Source of the DNA: Coccinella septempunctata
Taxonomy: Eukaryota > Arthropoda > Insecta > Coleoptera > Coccinellidae
Length of the DNA: 64,000 nt
Direction of reading: 5' to 3'
Assembly (NCBI RefSeq): GCF_907165205.1
Contig: NC_058195.1
Coordinates: 31,144,936 to 31,208,935 of the forward strand
Shown: one piece after another, positions 38,556 to 51,976 of the stretch
Layout: each line of letters opens with the position of its first letter
How positions within the stretch are numbered: the stretch's first letter is position 1
Made by a program: the position numbers and the translations under genes
The notes under the pieces: generated by a model
What the model was told of the DNA's origin: nothing
Seen by the model: the letters and a program-made list of their open reading frames with translations, nothing else
Database searches by the model: none

Positions 38556-41500
38556 TTACTCATTTTGGATAGAATTCAAAATGTTACCGAACACTATATT
38601 TTTAGTAAAAACTTTTTTAGATGATTTGAGCAAATACCCTTGATGTTTTGTCTTTACCACTTCTACCTTCACGGAATCCCAAGAGCGAGCTCTTGAGAAA
38701 GCCACATAGAGTTGTCCATGAGAAAAGACAGGACTCGCTAGGTATATGCCAACGCGTTCAAATGTTTGCCCCTGTGCTTTATTAATGGTGAGGGCAAAGC
38801 AAAGTTTCAACGGAAATTGTCGTCTTTTCAGTACAAACGGCAAGTTTTGGTCGGAAGAAGTTAGATCCATTCTAGGAATGAGAACTCTTCTCCCGCAAAA
38901 ACGGCCGGTGACGATCTCGGCTGTTATCAACATATCTGTCACAGCTAACACCAGTAGTCGTGTACCGTTAATCAATCCATCTTCAAGACATAAATTTCGA
39001 AGAAGTATAACCGGTACACCTACTTTGAGTTTGAGTTTGTGATGAGGCATTCCGCTTGGTGTTATGCTGTTCAAATATTCTTCCGGAAAGTTTGCCACCT
39101 CGTCTTCATCACCCGAAGCCACGCTATCGTTACTGTGAATAACGAAGGTCTTTCCGGGAAACGATTCGAGAATTTTGTCATTGAGTAAATTACAATGTTC
39201 ATTCTTGGGACAGAGAATAGCTCGCTGTGCGAGTTGCTGTGGTGTAAGAGCGTGAAGCTGTCCGTAAATCTCTCTAACAACATCAACCGTCAGACAACGA
39301 TCTGGCAGATTAACAAAATCACCATCTTTTGTGTCCTTGTCTTTGACGATTTGGGTGTTGGTGGTACCCCTGCCCAGATCTTCTAGCCACCGGGTGAAAT
39401 CCTCCCCACCTGCATTTACACGCATATTGGTCATCAGATGGACCACTTGAAAAACTCTCCAGAACCTATAATTTGTGAAAAAGAGCTCGATTTGTTCTAC
39501 ACGACCAGAAGCTACTGGAAGTAGCTGTTTAACATCTCCTCCAAGTAGTATGCATTTACCTCCGAAAGGCCGGGGGTCCATACATACATCTCGAAGTAGA
39601 TCGTCCACAATATTAAGGACATGGTAACTGGCCATAGAGACTTCGTCCCAAATTATAAGCCGAATTTTTCTCAAGTGGTCAGCCTCCTGGGATTGTGCCG
39701 TTATAGAGGAGCGGGAAGATGCATTCAGATGTAATGGCAACCTGAACGTCGAATGGACCGTTCTTCCGTTTCTGAGCAATAACGCAGCTATCCCAGTGAA
39801 GGCTACGGCAAGAGTTGGTATATGCCGTTCCTCGCAATATTCCAGCAACGTGTTGTACAGATGAGTCTTTCCCGTACCACCACTGCCTTGGAGATAGAAA
39901 TATCTATCTACACCTAACGCCGCTGACTCGACCGCAGAAATGATTTTGTTGAACACATTGCGTTGTTCCTGGTTCAAACTCCCAAGACTTGAATCTGACG
40001 ACTCCGTTCTCGAAGTCTCATTGTCGTCGTTGGTGTTGGTAACGTTGACTCCCGAACTTGAGGTCGGCTCCGGCAGATTAAAGTCTCTGAGAGTTTTTCC
40101 CAGAAAACGTAATGTCTTCTCGATTCTACGCAGAGCGCAATCTTCAGATTGGCATTCTGAGATACCTTTCCTCACATAATCCTCTATCATGAATCGCTTG
40201 AACTCATTCCAAAGTGACAGTGGTTCGCCGATCTCACAGAAACACAGCATGTACGCGAATAATTTCCGCATACACCCGGGCATTTCTACCAGGGCTGCGT
40301 GTTCCAGAGTTCTGAACCACTCCGAATCTGACGCTATCAGATTTCTGGCCAGTACCGCTTCTTTAAACGTAGAATATAATGTGCCGCCGAAGGATTTTAA
40401 ATCATTAAAAGATTTTGCTCCTGGAACGTGAAGGAGCAAAATACGCAAATTAAACTTTTCTATGTACTTCGGACTTATAGTGTACATCCTAGGTATTACA
40501 GATCGTTTTCTCAAACGTCTAACCCAGCGATGTTGGGTGGCATTAAAAGAATAAAGGAGAGGTATTTCACAATACTTCCATTCACGTGCGCTAGGATCGT
40601 TCACATTAAGTTCGAAATACGCCTCCAAACGACTGAGTTTTGAACGTTGTAACGCTGTCATCTCTTCCCCTTCTTCAAAATATACCTCACGTTCTCCAGG
40701 CAAATGGACGGGTAACCTATAGATTGTATGACTTTTGTCTTGAATATGGAAAGACAACAATCTCCAAGCTGATTCACCGGAAGAAATGTAGCGGGAATCA
40801 ATGAATGCTTGGATTTCGTCCCAAACGACCTCATTTCGCAACTGAAGAACGGCAGCATCAGGACCTTTATTTATGTATTTGAAAACATATTTGATAGCTC
40901 CTACTGAAGTTATCACTTCCACATTTATATGAGATTGATATTTCATGGATAAATATGGATTATACGGAACTACGTCTCTGTTATCTATCACACACATTCC
41001 TTTGTTTCTTTTGAATATCGCGGTGCGACCGTCATTTCTTCGCCTATATACGGGCAACGCACAATTAATTTTGGTAATTTCCGAAAACTCTTTGGGATAA
41101 TGCTTGGTGCACTGTCCGTCGACCATACATGGAGAATCCGGTGCGCGATCACCACAGGGTCCGTGAATCATGGTGGACATTATAATATCAAAAAGCCGGG
41201 TGTTTTCGGCTGGTAGCTCGGCGCAAATCAGCTTGTCTACATCCTCAGAATTTCGCAGTTTATATTCATCTGCCAAAGTCAGAAGACAGTGCATATGAGG
41301 AAGACCGCGTTTTTGAAATTCTATAACGTAAACGTAAGCGATCACATCACCGAAAATTTTGAATTTCAATATATCCTCGAAAAATGCCCTCCTTTTTAAA
41401 TCGAACACTCGCGCGATTAGTTCCGGTCTATCCTGAGGATTCAACAGTTTACTTCCCATATTTTCAGTGATCTCACGCCAGTTGGGGTTACAGGTGAAAG

Positions 41501-44367
41501 TGACGAAAAGGGAGGGTCTGCCATATTTTGCTACAATGGCCATTGCATCTTGATAATTTTGCTGCATGAAACGTGCCCCTCCGATGAACGAACTCGGTAG
41601 GATAGTAACTCTACCTATTCTTTCACCACCGTCTGGTTCCACTACCGTTCTTCGCGCAATATAATCTTGGAGCCCGACGTAGCTCTCGACGCGTAATTCC
41701 TTCTGATGTGTTCGCAAAAAATTTAATCGGAAACCTTCTAACTCAACGTATTTGTCAACGATGAACTGTTGAGCCAAGCGTCCAGAAAGAAGGATCGGGT
41801 TAAAATGATTTGCACGAATCATCAGACGGTAGCACTCGAATTCTAATTTTGAAATCCGTTTATTTCCAATTGTTTTCTGCAACCCAGTCGACCATCCCAA
41901 TTCTCCGTTAGGGAAAAGTAATGGATAACAGAGAGCATCAACAATTGGAGACAATTTTGGGATATCCTTAATTTGGAAACTATTACTTGTACTTATTAAA
42001 TTCACACGAACTGTGCCTGGTGGAGGTATATCCCCGTCGACTGTACGAAAAATAGCGCCGATTTCGGTGGAAGTGGAAGGTGCCGCGTAGACCTTCCTGT
42101 TGGTTCCTGGTTGTTGGTGGAAATATAGGCCAAGTTGCGGAACGGAATCGTTACCACTGGTTCGTCGTGTGTCACGAACCACTTGACCTAGGGTAGAGTA
42201 CATTTGGGCGTATGGGTGAGTTTCCCTCAGCAGAGCATCTATTTGCCCTAATAATCGGGGGTTGCAACCGTCTCCAACTCCTTTTGATGCCCTCTTCTTC
42301 GTGGCTTCTCCTGAATCCACGAAATACAGCGATCCAAATGCTGGATCGGATGGACAAACATCGCCTACTCGGTGGTATATCTGTCCTGAGACCACAACAA
42401 CAGGGGCTCCTCTCGCCAAACCTTCTCTTTGAACGATTGTCGTGGAGCCAAGGGCGAGCAGCGTGTTGTAACTTCTTATATGTTGTATGAAGTTCTTCGA
42501 TTGAGGGTGGTTGTTCATGATCAAAGCCTTCAGCAGGTCCGGATAAGCGGCACTCACCGGAAGGCTCACTGCGCCTCTTTTGCAGCAAATCATATTCTCG
42601 GTGCGAAAAAATAGAGCTCCACAGAAAGAGCACTCACTACTAAGCGCCTCAAGGTAATGGTCAGGCGTGTCCTCCTGATGTTCAGCGACATCACACACAA
42701 CAGACGTAGAGGTTTCCGTTTCGTAATTATCGTCCTGTCCAACTTCGCAATTTTCCGATATCATCGATGACAAAACTGCTTTTGTAGATATTCTTTCAGA
42801 TGGAACGACTCCAAATGAGGAGGAATCGTATTCCTCCAGTAAATAATACTGGTCTCCATCTGACAAATTAGTCAGATCACAGAAACCATTCGCACCTCTA
42901 TCGGAGTCAAATTGTAGAGCAGAACAGGAGAATAATTTTGCAATAAATAATTCAATAAATATTGGAGATTATTGAAGCTGAGCAAGCATGCTTTACCTTC
43001 CTCTTCTATACATTCACCGTTCGCCCCACGACTGTGAGAATCAAATAGATAATAGGAGTTCGCTATTTTTCCTATACAGGTAGATAATTCCCCAGACGTA
43101 AATATAGCGGAAGTATAATTTCGAAAAACCTGTGGTAGACCTTGCGCTAACGGAATATCGAATTCTTCATGATTTTCAATGTTTATATGACCCACAACTG
43201 AATCTTCCTCATTTATATGCAATGAAAAACAAACGTTATTGATTTTGAACTTTGGAAACACCTCCACAACTAACAAATGATTAAAAATGGGTAAATTCCG
43301 CGAAAAAATTGATTTTAAATATAATTTATCCCCGTAATCCAAAATATTATCTATGATCGCAGTGCACCAAGCATTGAAGGGGAGAAGTTTGCTATAAGCC
43401 AATGCAACTGCCGCGATTGCAGTACATTGGTGACCTCTGGAATCCGGACTAAATCGTAAATTATTTTGGTTTCGAGAACCTCTTATGATGGTTCTGAATA
43501 TCACGGATTGCCTTTCATCATTATTATCACGTTGAGAAGAAGAAATTAACGGAGTCATTACTTTGTCCTTGCTGGTTCCTGCTATTCCAATTCCATCAGA
43601 AATATCTGAATTTGAAAGTAATAAAATAAATATAATTTACTGAACGTGAGTGAATGTTTTCAATTCATGTGATATATTAGTAGTTTTATGAAACATAATT
43701 CAATACATTGAACTCTCATTGGATATAATGAAATTTAGTTATAATATGGAATTGCTGTAGAATATGCTAAATTTGAATATTATATTTCGTAATTTATTGT
43801 TCTTGAATGAAAGATAATTAATTTTCCAAAGTATTGAAGGTGAAAAGGAATATTGGAAAATATAACACTCATTGAATTTTTCTGAAAACATTTTCAGATT
43901 CTATAAAATTCCACAGATTTCTGATTCATTTGTGAAAAAATCGAAAAAAAATATTATACAAAAATATCTCAAATACCTGGAACGAAAACTTTCTTTCCCT
44001 TCCTCGTTTGCTTACTCAATTTGCTTGCTCCTCTCTTCCTTCTCTTCATGATTCGGCTCGAAGCTGAAATAAGTCAATTTGTAATGTGTTATTAATTCGT
44101 CACAATCTTTTGTCCTATTAAAAATGACACACAAGGAAGCTTTAAGCTAGAATAAGGGACCGTAATTTTCAATTTGGAACGTTTGTATTTTCAATTCAGA
44201 AACATTTTCATAGAAACGTTTCAGATAAACCTTTCATACGTAGGTCATTTCTGGTGTTGGGTGTACCTGTCTCGCAAATATATATGAACCAAAAAGAGAA
44301 ACGTTTCACGTGGAAAATTAGTGGTTTCAGTAACAAATTTTGGTTTACCTACTGCAGGATTATTCAT
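38556..44367 (-). pseudogene. Helitron Rep-helicase with 5-nt frameshift (unit C)
   Basis: Same gene: predicted exons 44375-44349, 44063-43977 and 43605 onward, main ATG at 43558. Relative to unit A, five extra bases near 42870-42886 shift the frame after about 227 residues, just beyond the N-terminal protease-like region, giving a 228-aa open frame. The remaining 1436 codons (42866-38556) are open and contain every Rep and helicase motif, including the last ones that unit B has lost. Without the shift the protein would be full length. The open frame at 42866 begins with TTG, so it is not evidence of re-initiation. Confidence 0.88.
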
Positions 44368-45106
44368 ATCCACTTCTGAATGATTTAATTAACGAAACTT
44401 TCTTATAAAATTGAATGACACTATTTCTTACCTTCTATGTTTCGCAAAGTCCAAAATCCTTCTGGAGATTATTATATGTGGTACCTATTGAATCGATAAT
44501 AGTATATTAAATATATCGAATAAACGGGGGAATAATGATAATATTAATTTGTTTTAAAATCCAAAAAATCATTCGAAACTATTCAACAACTTCATAACAT
44601 TCCTTCAAGATTTTGAATTTTTTCTGAGAAAAATTATGCTATATCACCATCTTGTTTCTGGAATACCCAATAGTTATATCTATATAATGTGAAATTTTTC
44701 AAAAAAATATTCTAGTATTGATAAATATGTATAGGAAAATGAATTGATTACTTGAAATCGAGCTAGTTTTGATAATTATTAACTGAATCTATAATTAGTT
44801 CGAAGTAATAATAGTAATAATACCTTGAGTAACACAACACAAGCTGTCTTTTGGAACCTGAAATTCAAAAGGGCGCTTATTCCGAGTTCTTCACCTAAAA
44901 AGTATTCTAGTTGCCATAGGAACCAATTCGTGAAATCCAATCAGATCAACTCAAAAATCAAAAGTTACTTCCGGTTTTTTGCAACAAAGTATATAAGTTC
45001 AAAAATTATCCCATTCATGTCTAATCCCATCATTTAAATAAAAAATCAATATTTCAAACATCAATAAATTCCCCAAATATTATTCCAAGTGGAAAATTCA
45101 TCATCA

Positions 45107-45418
45107 ATGGTATTTAAAAATCGCGAAACGGAAATGACGACATACGAAAATTCGCTGTTTTTCAAGCCTCTCTCTGCGAATAAAACAGAAAATCTCAAAC
45201 TGTGCGTATTTCATTGTAAAGTAATAAGAATTCTATGTTCTAAGATTGTTTACGACTTGACATTTATTTTTGATTCACAAGAATGGCACTCATTCATTTC
45301 TAGAAAAGCTTCAATTCCCTTAACATTTATATCAAATCATGACAGGTATTTCAAAATAACCAATATGTCCAATTTATGTGACAGGAAATGCAAGCTTTTT
45401 AGAACTTCTGTTGTTTGA
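45107..45418 (+). CDS. Small ORF of unknown function (unit C)
   Basis: 103-aa copy of the frames at 12421 and 32744. It has Asn in place of Tyr at position 5 (MVFKNRETEM) and the same tail as unit A. TATA box at 44990-44996. Not recognised; see the unit A entry for its structure. Confidence 0.4.
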   Translation: MVFKNRETEMTTYENSLFFKPLSANKTENLKLCVFHCKVIRILCSKIVYDLTFIFDSQEWHSFISRKASIPLTFISNHDRYFKITNMSNLCDRKCKLFRTSVV

Positions 45419-45894
45419 ACCACAGAGCACTAATTTTGGAGAAGTGAAAGATAACAGCAGTGCCAACTAAGAGCACTCTATGGCTAAGAGCTTTCATGTC
45501 TATGATCGAAAGCTACACGACAGTTTATTCGAAATCGAAATTTGGATTGAATTTCTCATGTCATTTTATTTTATATTTCTGGAGCGTCGTATTCATTCAA
45601 CTTCAATGTAAATTTACAGCTTCAAGTTATATATTCTGATTTACTTAGAATAATCCATTTATTATTTGTAAAAAATTACATCGATTATGAATTAACAGAC
45701 TACTGGAATTGGGAATGAGAGAAAAAAAATAGCCAGTGAAAATATATTGATCAAAAATATAAAATGATTTTCCTATTTCAATAATATACGATAGAGATTA
45801 TCACATAACATATATGTCTAACAGCGTTCCTTGAAATCAGGCGTTGTTCCAGTTTTTTCCCATTGAGAAAATTCTTTCGAAACAAAATTGAGCA

Positions 45895-47950
45895 GTATCA
45901 GAAAATGAATATTACTTATGAAATATAGAACCTCCTGGTTGATCTTCTATAAAGACTTAGCCCCCCAGAACTGTGTGCTATGTATAAAATCTCATGTTTA
46001 TATACCTAAAAAAAAGGATATTTGTTATTTTATGAGTTTGCATGTAAAACATATGAAATATATTATGTGAACTTGTAAAATAGATCATATACCTCAAATA
46101 AAAACTCTCCTGAACGAATTGCTCTAGAAGCTTATCCATGAAGAACCTTTTTTATTTCAATTAACTCTCTCCGATACATGCTTTTTTGACATGACATTTC
46201 TGATAAATTTATGCGTGCCTGAAACTGAATATTAATTATGAAATACAGAACCTCCTGGTTGATTTACTATACAGACTTAGCCCCAAGAACGGTGTGTTAT
46301 GTATAAAATCTCATGTTTATATACCTTAAAGAAGGATATTTGTCATTCTATGGGTTAGCATGTAATGCATATGAAATATATTATGTGAACTTGTAAAATA
46401 GATTATATACTTCAAATAAAAACTCTCCTGAACGAATTGCTCTAGAAGCTTATCCATGAAGAACCTTTTTTATTTCAATTAACTCTCTCCGATACATGCT
46501 TTTTTGACATGACATTACATGATCTGATAAATTTATGTGTGCCTAAAACTGAATATTAATTATGAATTACAGAACCTCCTGGTTGATTTTCTATACAGAC
46601 TTAGCCCCAAGAACAGTGTGTTATGTATAAAATCTCATGTTTATATACCTTAAAAAAGGATATTTGTCATTCTATGGGTTTGCATGTAATGTATATGAAA
46701 TATATTATGTGAACTTGTAAAATAGATCATATACTTCAAATAAAAACTCTCCTGAACGAATTGCTCTAGAAGCTTATCCATGAAGAACCTTTTTTATTTC
46801 AATTAACTCTCTCCGATACATGCTTTTTTGACATGACATTTCATGATCTGATAAATTTATGTGTGCCTGAAACTGAATATTAATTATGAAATACAGAACC
46901 TCCTGGTTGATTTTCAATACAGACTTAGCCCCAAGAACGGTGTATTATGTATAAAGTCTCATGTTTATATACCTAAAAAAAGGATATTTGTCATTCTATG
47001 GGTTTGCATGTAATGTATATGAAATATATTATGTGAACTTGTAAAATAGATCATATACTTCAAATAAAAACTCTCCTGAACGAATTTCTCTAGAAGCTTA
47101 TCCATGAAGAACCTTTTTTATTTCAATTAACTCTCTCCGATACATGCTTTTTTGACATGACATTACATTTCATGATCTGATAAATTTATGCGTGCCTGAA
47201 ACTGAATATTAATTATGAAATACAGAACCTCCTGGTTGATTTACTATACAGACTTGGCCCCAAGAACGGTGTGTTATGTATAAAATCTCATGTTTATATA
47301 CCTAAAAAAAGGATATTTGTCATTCTATGGGTTTGCATGTGATTAATCTAAAATATATTAAGTGAACTTGAAAAATAGATCATATACTTCAAATAAAGAC
47401 TCTCCTGAACGAATTGCTCTAGAAGCTTAGCCATGAAGAACCTTTCTTATTTCAATAAACTCTCAACGATACATGCTTTTTTGACATTGCTTTACATTTC
47501 ATGATTTGACAAATTCATGTGTGCCTGAAAATGAATATTAATTATTAAATATAAAATATCCTGGTTGATTTTATACACAGACTTACCCCCAAGAACAGGT
47601 TGTTATCTATAAATTCTCATATTTATACACCAAGTAAACATATTTGTCATTCTATGAGTTTGTATGTAATTTAATATGAAATACATTATGTAAACTTGAA
47701 AAATAGATCATATATTTCAAATAGAAGCTCTCCTGAACGAACTGCTCCAGGACTTTACCCCTGAAGAAGGTTTTTTATTCCTAATACAGTCTCTCCGAGG
47801 GATGATAATTGCCATTCTAGGATTTTTTCATTTCTGTATCTGATAAATTTATATATGCCTGAAAAAAATAAGTATTATTAGTTACAAAATATACTATCAG
47901 TTATAATATCCGATCTCTCATACAGATTCACGTCCAAGAACTGTGTTTTA
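45895..47950. repeat. ~329-bp satellite in Helitron unit C
   Basis: About six copies, in the same order of variants as unit B (early diverged, main type, late diverged). Small differences from B (for example a shortened tacatttcatgat box near 46515) show that B and C have drifted since they were copied. Confidence 0.92.
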
Positions 47951-49019
47951 TATCTAAGAATTCAATAATAACCTAACTTTCCCATTAAGGGAAAAAATTC
48001 AACTGTGATGTTAGCTCCGAAGTGCTATCGTACGGAGAAAAATGAAGTAAATATATTAAATATATCCTCTAATAATTCCAATAATAATTAAACCTTGAAA
48101 ATTTGAATCAATTTTTTTACGGTCTGTCAACAGTAAAATGAAACTGGCCTAAGGCTACCTCAACAGTGTTACCAAAATGACAGGAAAACACGTTATAGGA
48201 ATTGAAAAATAATGGAAATTTTAAAATTTTAAGTTAGTTTTGGCTGAATAGTGACCTCGACATTCCTAATATAAATTTATTTTGGCAATTTCAACGCTAA
48301 AAATCACGAAATTACTGAAAATATTCAGGGCCAAAACGAAGGTTATGAACGGTGCTTAACTGAGGTGGTTTCGTAATATCGAAAATTGCAAACTTACCTG
48401 TACATATTGAGCCGAAATATGGGTACCTGTAGATGCTACAGGATATGGAGAATGATTCTCTAGCATTTATCTTCCCTATTTTGGCATTATTTATATAATA
48501 ATCGACTCGAGTTTCCGAAAACTGCAAAAACCCCTTTCGAAACGTCAAACGTGAACGAATTACCTCTATGCTCTTGGAAATTAATTTATCAAATTTTCGT
48601 AGACGTCAAAAATTTTCAAATTTCTTACGCTTTTTTGGGAAATTTCGTTCGGACTCCGGGAAAAAAAACAGGCCTATTTTAATTTCGGGTCCTTCGAGCT
48701 TAGTTCGACACCCATCCCGGCTCTCGAGCTACCGCGGATCTCTCAAGCTAATCAAATAACTTTGGCACCTTTTCGCGAAAATCGTGAATTTCGCGATTTT
48801 CTCACGCAATTTTCGGACACTTTTAGACGGGGTAAAAATACGATCTAGGCATTTTCGGAGAGCTCGATTCTTCTTCTAGCGTTCCATGTACCGCTCTACC
48901 CAGCCACGCGCCTTCGGCGCTCACCATTTCAAATTTCCCATACCCTCCCCCAACACTTCAACATGGCAAAAAATTTGATACGATTCGGTGATCATTTTTT
49001 ATCAACGTTATAGTATTAA
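47951..49019. other. 5'-end module and terminus of Helitron unit C
   Basis: Matches 17341-18409 with slightly more divergence. The candidate start codon of the leader frame is ATA here. It ends ...gttatagtattaa at 49019. Confidence 0.6.
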
Positions 49020-49239
49020 CTAGTAAGCCCATAGATCTACCTTTATTGATAGATCTACCTTTTTTGGCAGATCAGTATAGCCAGGAGATCCACCTTGTAG
49101 GTAGATTCGCCTTCATGGACAGATTCGCCTTTTGTCCGTAGCTCGGGCCTTCGGCCCTCGCGATTCGCCTTCCGCCCGTAGCTCGGGCCTACGGCCCTCG
49201 CACTTAATGATACGCGAATACTATACAATACTGAGTATC

Positions 49240-50320
49240 ACACATAACTCACACCGTTCGATATATACAGGCATTGTCGCAAATTTAGCGAAAGAAAACA
49301 AATAATCTCATACACTGCTCAAAAATTGGCAAAAATCAGTTATATTCAGTTGGACAGAAGCCTTATAACGGAGATTCCATGCATTCAGTTCATCTTGAAT
49401 TGAAACTCACAAAGTTCTTTCTCTACGATGAAACAAAAAACTAACCTGAAATGAGAATAACTGGCCAAAAGTCTATAAAAGTAGAATTTTAACGCAAAAA
49501 ACACACCCTGCCATTGTATTCCAATAATCATTATATCATTCCACTCGAATAAGTTATTCTAAAACATTTTTCCTTTTATCTGGAATGATTAAATACAATA
49601 ATCCTCGTACAATAATCAAAAAGCTTAAAAATTGGCCAAAATCTGTTATATGGAATGGGAAAGAAGCCTAATTAAAAAAATTTCAAGCATCATAATATTT
49701 AATTCAGTTCATTTTGAACAAAAATCTACAAAATTCCTTCATCTACGATAAGAAAAAAAACTAACCTCAAATGACGAAAACTTGGCGAAAGTCTATATAA
49801 ATATAGAATTTTTACGTAAAACCTTACTCATAGATTGTGTTTCAATAATCTTTTTATCATCCCAATAATCATTTTATTATTCCACTTGAATGAGTTAATT
49901 GAAAACATTTCTCCTATTATCTGGAATGAGCGAATAGAATAATCCTTGTACACTAATCAAAAAGCTTGAAAATTGGCCAAAATCTGTTATATGGAATTGA
50001 AAAGAAGCCTAATTATGAAGATTTCAAGTATTATAACATTTAATTCAGTTCATTTCGAACAGAAACCTACAGAGTCCCTCTCTCTACGATAAGAGAAAAA
50101 TCTTACCTTGAATGAGAAAACTCGACAAATGTCTATAAACATAGAATTTTAACGCAAAAGCTCACTCATAGATTGTGTTTCAATAATCATTATATAATTC
50201 CAACAGAATAACTTATCTCAAAACGTATTTTGCCATAGATCTAGACTAAGAAAATCATCTCCATACACTACCCAATTGCTTGAACGTTGTCAGAAATCTG
50301 ATGTACTCAGTTGAAAAGAA
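49240..50320. repeat. Diverged ~306-341-bp tandem repeats unique to unit D
   Basis: The phrase aaaattggc(c)aaaatc recurs at about 49322, 49628 and 49969, and a weaker copy starts near 50255. Each unit also carries a cagttcat...gaac...ctacgat(a/g)a(g/a)a box. The units are much more diverged from each other than the 329-bp repeats are. There is no gene. Confidence 0.75.
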
Positions 50321-50890
50321 GAGAAATAGATCATCTACTTCACATGGAAACTCTCCTGAACGAATTGCTTTATGAACTTACTCTGAAAAAACTTTTTTTT
50401 TACCAAATAACACTGTCCGAGAGATGATATTATACATTTCTTGATCTGATAAATTTATATATGCCTGAAAATAAATTTCAATTATAAAATATAGAATCTC
50501 CTGGTCGATTTTCTGTGCAGACTCACCCCCAAGAACCGTTTGTTATCTAGAAATTCTTATGTTCATACACCAAGATTAAGGATGTTTCTCATTCTGTGAG
50601 TTTGCATGTAATTTAATCTGAAATCCATTATGTAAACTTGACAAATGGATCATATACTTCAAATACTAACTCTTCTGAAACAATTGCTTAGAAGCTTACC
50701 CCTGAAAAAGCTTTTTTTATTTAAAATGAGACTTTCCGAGAGATGATATTTGACATTTGTGAATTTCATACATTTCTTGATATGATGAATTTATATGTGC
50801 CTGAAAAATAAGTATTGTTAGTGACAAAATAAACCTTCAGTTATTACATCTGATTTTGATACAGATTCACGTCCAAGAACTGTCTTTCAT
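50300..50890. repeat. Diverged copies of the 329-bp satellite in unit D
   Basis: About two copies can be recognised from actctcctgaacgaattgct at about 50350 and later ctcctggtcgattttctgtgcag at about 50500. They are clearly older than the homogeneous copies in unit A. Confidence 0.65.
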
Positions 50891-51961
50891 ATCTGGAAAT
50901 TCAATAATAACCTAACTTTCGGATTATGGGGAAAAATTCATCTGTGATGTGAGCTTCGAAGTGCTATCACTGCTATGCTATTGTACGGGGAGAAATGTAG
51001 TAAATATATCCTTTAATTTCAATAATAATTAAACCTTAAAAATTTACATCAATTTTTTTCACGGTCTGTCAACAGTCAAATGAAACTGGCCTAAGGCTCC
51101 CTAGACACTTCTACTCGAATGACAGGAAAACACGTTATACGAATTGAAAAATTATGGAAATTATAAAATTTTAAGTTAGTTTTGGCTGAATAGTGACCTC
51201 GACTTTCTTAATATAAATTTATCCTGGCAATTTCAACGCTAAAAATCACGAAATGACTGAAAATATTCAGGGCCAAAACGAAGGATCTGAACGGTGCTTA
51301 ACCGAGGTGGTTTCGTAATATCGAAAATTGCAAACTTACCTGTACATATCGAGCCGAAATATGGGTACCTGGAGATGCAACAGGATATGGAGAATGATTC
51401 TCTAGCATTTATCTTCCCTATTTTGGCATTATTCATATAATAATCGACTCGAGTTTCCGAAAACTGCAAAAACCCCTTTCGAAACGTCAAACGTGATGGA
51501 AATTACCTCCATGCTCTTGGAAATTAATTTATCAAATTTTCGTAGACGTCAAAAATTTTCGAAATTCTTACGCTTTTTTAGGTAATATCGTTCGGACTCC
51601 GGGAAAAAAAACAGGCCTATTTTAATTTCGGGTCCTTCGAGCTTAGTTCGACACCCATCCCGGCTGTCGAGCTACCGCGGATCTCTCAAGCTAATCAAAT
51701 AACTTTGGCACCTTTTCGCGAAAATCGTGAATTTCGCGATTTTCTCACGCAATTTTCGGACACTTTTAGACGGGGTAAAAATACGATCTAGGCATTTTCG
51801 GAAAGCTCGATTCTTACTCTTGCGTTCCATTTACCGCTCTACCCGGCCACGCGCCTTCGGCGCTCGCCATTTCAAATTTCCCATACCCTCCACCGACACT
51901 TCAACGTGGCAAAAAATTTGATACGATTCGGTGATCATTTTTTATCAACGTTATAGTATTA

Positions 51962-51976
51962 ATTATATTGATTATT
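51962..51976. other. Junction filler between Helitron array and USP10 duplicate
   Basis: Fifteen bases (ttatattgattatta) separate the last Helitron terminus from the start of homology to the inverted USP10 copy. It may be original host flank. Confidence 0.4.

Larger units (their letters stand above)
36660..49019 (-). mobile_element. Helitron large unit C
   Basis: A complete 12360-bp unit that starts with CTAGTAagcccat directly after the gtattaa end of unit B, with no spacer. It has the same layout as B, four copies of the 18-bp terminal repeat (36672-36750) and about six 329-bp repeats. The Penelope target site is empty. It ends at 49019 and is followed by another CTAGTAagccc terminus (unit D). 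Confidence 0.85.
49020..51961 (-). mobile_element. Deleted, non-autonomous Helitron unit D
   Basis: Starts with the same CTAGTAagcccatagatct terminus as B and C and ends with the same gtattaa terminus, but is only 2942 bp long. The left ~180 bp (3' end plus the gggcctacggccc-type hairpins of the mini-units) are followed by 1.1 kb of unrelated tandem repeats (49201-50300). Diverged 329-type repeats (50300-50890) and the 5'-end module (50890-51961) follow. No Rep-helicase is present. To its right the sequence changes to ttatattgattatta, so this is the end of the array. Confidence 0.75.

Noticed and set aside
42866..42868. Independent start of a 1436-aa protein in unit C
   Set aside because: The first codon is TTG and lies at the 5-nt insertion. 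The frame is the broken remainder of the full gene.
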